A DNA stretch of 64,000 nucleotides from Tretioscincus oriximinensis (lineage: Eukaryota > Chordata > Lepidosauria > Squamata > Gymnophthalmidae). Positions 60,831-64,000 of this stretch are shown piece after piece. The position numbers and the translations under genes were made by a program. Below the pieces are notes generated by a model that was not told where the DNA came from, ran no database searches, and was given only the letters and a program-made list of their open reading frames with translations. Where the stretch lies: assembly GCA_022410635.1 (NCBI GenBank), contig JAJVDF010000045.1:3335371-3399370 (forward strand). Reading direction: 5' to 3'. The first letter of the stretch is position 1; the number at the start of each line of letters is the position of its first letter.

Positions 60831-62429
60831 GTAAGTGANCAATACAACCTAATCACTTTGAAGAAACTGAGATTCTTTTGGACCAGTGTATGTTGCTGTC
60901 TAAAAATAGTAGCAACCCCAACATAACCCTGGAACCCCTGTGGTCATTAAATTCAACCATTTTCCATCTGCTGCTTAATTGCATCAAGCAGAAAATGACC
61001 ACTATCAGGATATGCTGTCTAACCAANACTCACTTGAAAACCTGGGGTTTTTTCTAGACATGCTTAGTATTTTCCAATGCGACCACATGATGTCATGTGA
61101 CTCAGAGCTGCCAGTTATTGAACTGCAGAACAAAATGCTTATGTGCAAAGTGTACCTGAAGGAAAGATCATCTTATCTGTACTTTTCAGAAGGACCACAT
61201 GAGGGAGCTAATTTGTAAGTTATAATTGTTAGCATGTCAGGCTTTCCCTGTAAAAACTCCCCCTATCCATGTCCTATACTGGAGGCAAACGCAGCTTCAT
61301 AAAGCTTGTTACAAGCCACTCTAGGGCCTATCTTTCTAGATCAGACACTTCTTTAATTTCTAATTAAGGTTACTGAGTCCATTAAAGCCTTTATTCGATA
61401 TTTCATCAAAAAACTATTTTTGTTATCCATACTTTTCCAGCTCTCCTATGTTACTCAGCAAAAGTAAATATCTAGCTATCTTTTACATAGACACTAGATC
61501 AATTTTATTGGCCTTTCTCTGTATAATATTTTTTCAACACTTTTTGATTCAAAGCAGGAAAAGTATGACTAAGAATTGAAAGTGAATTGAAATTGGCTGG
61601 TGAAATGGAAATCTTGATGTGGTGAAAAAGGTTTAACACTTTTTGCTTTGTTTTGCCTTTTTTCTAACAATTAAAGAAAGATTTCTCTGTAAACTAATTT
61701 CTTACTCTTACTGGTACTAATCCCAGTACTCCACATTTGTCTTGTTCTTTTCCCAAACTGCGTTTCAGCCCACTTCAGCAATAGAAAAACACAGCAGCGA
61801 AGTTATTACTTGTCCTAAAACTTGAGATGTGTATTCTGTGTTAGAGATGTAAAAAGAAAATTGCTTGTCACTTTGCTGATACGTTTTCTCTCTCTCTGAA
61901 AGTGGGGTAAAGCTAGTTTAAAACATAGATGTGACCAAGGCCTATGTGTCATATCTATGTTTGAGAAAGAAAGCTAAGATTCTGTGCCACGGTTTTCCCG
62001 GATGAGTTTTGGAGAAACACAGGAAGCGGCAAAAAAATCCAAGCATCTCCCAGATAAAATTTTGCCTTTAGCTGTTTTGCATGACTGGGAATGTGCGTAA
62101 TATACAAGAAGGGTGGTGATGTATGAGAATAATTGTATATTGAATTCTGCTTAATTGAAACATTACCAATGAACTGCATTCTTTGCTTGGTTAATCTGAC
62201 TCTAATCTATCATTTCACCTACTTTTTTGCAACCTCACAATATGAAGGGCCCTTGGTGATAAACTCTTTCCTACACCTGATTTAAAAATCCCATTTGCTT
62301 GTTATAGAAAAGATTAATACTAAGTATCCATTCTTCCCCCTGATATAAAGAAAAGAATTAACAGCTAATAATTTAGTATTAACTTATTTTTATCACTCCT
62401 TTTCTATAGTGAGTGTAGGGTAATGGCAG
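60831..62429. other. Intron 31, first part
   Basis: No exon fitting the next otogelin segment was found, and no repeat was recognised except old CR1-like words near 60886-61010. Confidence 0.35.
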
Positions 62430-62870
62430 TATCTGCACCATAAACGAAGGCGAGGAACTATTAAAGGAACTAGGAATGTTTAGTCTGCAAAAGAGAAGAC
62501 TGAGAGGACACCTGATAGATGTCTACAAATATCTGAAGGGCTGTCATAGAGCAGAGGGATCAACTTTGTTCTCATTGGCACATGGAAGGACTAGAAACAA
62601 TGGGATGAAGTTTCATGGGATGAAACTGTAAAGAAGTGGATTTAGATTACCATAGATAACAGAAAAAAACTTTCTGACAATAAGGGTGATAAACTAGTGG
62701 AAGAGTTTGCCATAGAAAGTGGTGAATTCTTCTTTGCTGGAAGTCTTTAAACAGAGGCTGGGCAGCTATTTGTCTGGGATGGTTAAGTGAATCCTGCATT
62801 GAGCATTGGGTTGGACCTGATGACCCTGAAGGACCCTTCCAATTCCATGGATCCTTGAATATTGCAGCAA
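62430..62870 (+). mobile_element. CR1 LINE 3' end, bird-like tail type
   Basis: GCAAAAGAGAAGACTGAGAGG, ATCTGAAGGGCTGTCATAG, GGTTGGACCTGATGACCCTG, then CCCTTCCAATTCCATGGATCC. A different CR1 subfamily from the TTATGTTC-tailed copies. Confidence 0.8.
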
Positions 62871-63000
62871 TAGCATTGTGTTTGCACAGCTGCTGTCATT
62901 TCTGCTTTTTGGTTCAGTGTTTCCATCCTGGAAGTAGCCTCAGAGACCAGCCATTTTCTTGTACTTGCTGGTAAAGAGGAAATCCAGATAAGACTTTGAA

Positions 63001-63558
63001 GTAGAATGACCAAATTTTCTGAGACCAAAACCGGGGTAATTAATATTCATGCTAATTTGCATATTCATAAATATGCAAATTACCCATCAACATGCATTCC
63101 CTTCCAAAATTCCTGCCCGAGAAATTGNTGAAGCATGTGAGAATTTTTTAAAGTGTGTGAGAATTTTTAAACTGAGAATTTTTGGTGTATATCAGAATTT
63201 TTTATTTTTTTTTAAAGAGGGGAAGGTGCCTTCAGAAGCTGGCCCCAGTTGCCAGAACACCCTAGTGGTGGTGCAGTGATTTNTTTTTTNAAAAATTAAT
63301 TTTTTTTAAGTGTGCAAGAACGTTTTGCAGTGTGTGAGAATTATTTTTTACTGAGGGGAGGGTGCCTTCAGGAACTGGCCTCAGATGCCAGACCCCCCTA
63401 GTGGTGAATTTTTTTAAAAAAAATAATATTTTTTATTCAAAAACAATTTTTTAANTTTTTTTTCCTCAGCAAAAATTGGAGAAATGGTGCCCACCCCCAG
63501 GGACCCCAAAACTGGGTTCCCCTCCCCCCCCCAAAAAGGGGGCATCTGGTCAGCCTAC
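63001..63558. mobile_element. Short inverted-repeat element, second copy of the GTAGGCTGACC family
   Basis: The left end GTAGAATGACC mirrors the right end CATCTGGTCAGCCTAC; TTTGAA at 62995-63000 and 63559-63564 may be a target duplication. The interior is T-rich with a duplicated GTGCCTTCAG / CTGGCC block (63228 and 63361). Confidence 0.7.
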
Positions 63559-63840
63559 TTTGAAATATATTGCACAATGCTATCAACAGTCTCTATAGGC
63601 TAATGTATGCTCCAATTACACCAGGACCCAGGATCATATATATTCTGCATCATAGGAAGACTTTTCAGTGACCAGGCATTGCAAGTGCACCTCTGGTGTA
63701 GTTCCATTGTGAACTTAAAGTCGTTAGTTCAAAGCCAAAAGCTGCAATAATACAATTTTCACTTGTTCTATTTATGTTGTTGTCTACAAAATTTACACAT
63801 AGGATTTGCAGCTTTCTCCTTATACAATAGTTTAGTGTGA

Positions 63841-64000
63841 GACTGGTGTGGTGGTTGGAGTGGGAGTGTTTTCTGGTAGTCTCCCCATTCAATTCCACAC
63901 TCCTCCATGAAGTTAGCTGAGGGACCTTGACTCAGTAACAGTACTTTAGAACTCTCTCAGCCCCGCCTACTTCACATGGTACCTGTTGTGAAAAATGCAA
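63841..64000 (+). mobile_element. Sauria-type SINE, cut by the window end
   Basis: GACTGGTGTGGTGGTTGGAG (tRNA head), a degraded B-box region near CCCATTCAATTCC, CCATGAAGTTAGCTGAGG, then GACCTTGACTCAGTAAC and CTCTCAGCCCCGCCTACTTC and GGTACCTGTTGTG. The order is diagnostic of squamate Sauria SINEs. Confidence 0.8.

Overview
The window looks like nuclear DNA from a squamate reptile. It holds two Sauria-type SINE copies (10165-10335 and 63841 to the end), many CR1 LINE copies with the reptilian TTATGTTC tail, an L2 LINE with an (AAAT)n tail, a 5'-truncated L1, tRNA-headed SINEs and short inverted-repeat DNA transposons. Genes are split by introns with GT..AG borders. Single n bases are scattered through it, as in a draft assembly. 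There are no operons, CRISPR arrays or other prokaryotic features.

One gene fills the window: the 5' part of an otogelin gene (OTOG), on the plus strand. I could place 31 consecutive coding exons from the start codon at 398 to 60830. Every junction keeps phase and every exon is open. Together they encode about 1,216 residues: signal peptide, linker, EGF-like module, then three assemblies of VWD, C8 and cysteine-rich TIL-type modules, the third entering its tail at the last exon. The rest of the gene lies beyond base 64000. Otogelin is a secreted glycoprotein of the inner-ear acellular gels (tectorial membrane, otoconial membranes, cupulae). The motifs fit OTOG better than its paralogue OTOGL.

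Layout: 1-860 is a CpG-rich promoter with exons 1 and 2; 979-1297 is a long microsatellite; 3165-21281 carries exons 3-13 (linker, EGF, VWD1, C8-1, TIL-1). An L2 LINE sits about 20-55 bases after exon 13. 23458-38075 carries exons 14-23 (assembly 2). The 6.8 kb intron 23 holds a 102-bp-arm hairpin, L1 and CR1 remnants. 44854-49715 carries exons 24-28 (VWD3). The 9.2 kb intron 28 holds a Penelope-like fragment and a long reverse-strand CR1 with a nested hAT-like MITE. 58949-60830 carries exons 29-31 (C8-3). 60831-64000 is intron.

The least ordinary non-coding items are a perfect 160-bp spacer-less palindrome inside a 208-bp insertion with 12-bp target duplications (47210-47417), the near-perfect hairpin at 39433-39659, and three copies of a GC-rich element that carries a TATA-like box on its minus strand. 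I found no gene system that looks wholly new. The main gene is a known family, and the unusual signals lie in its introns.
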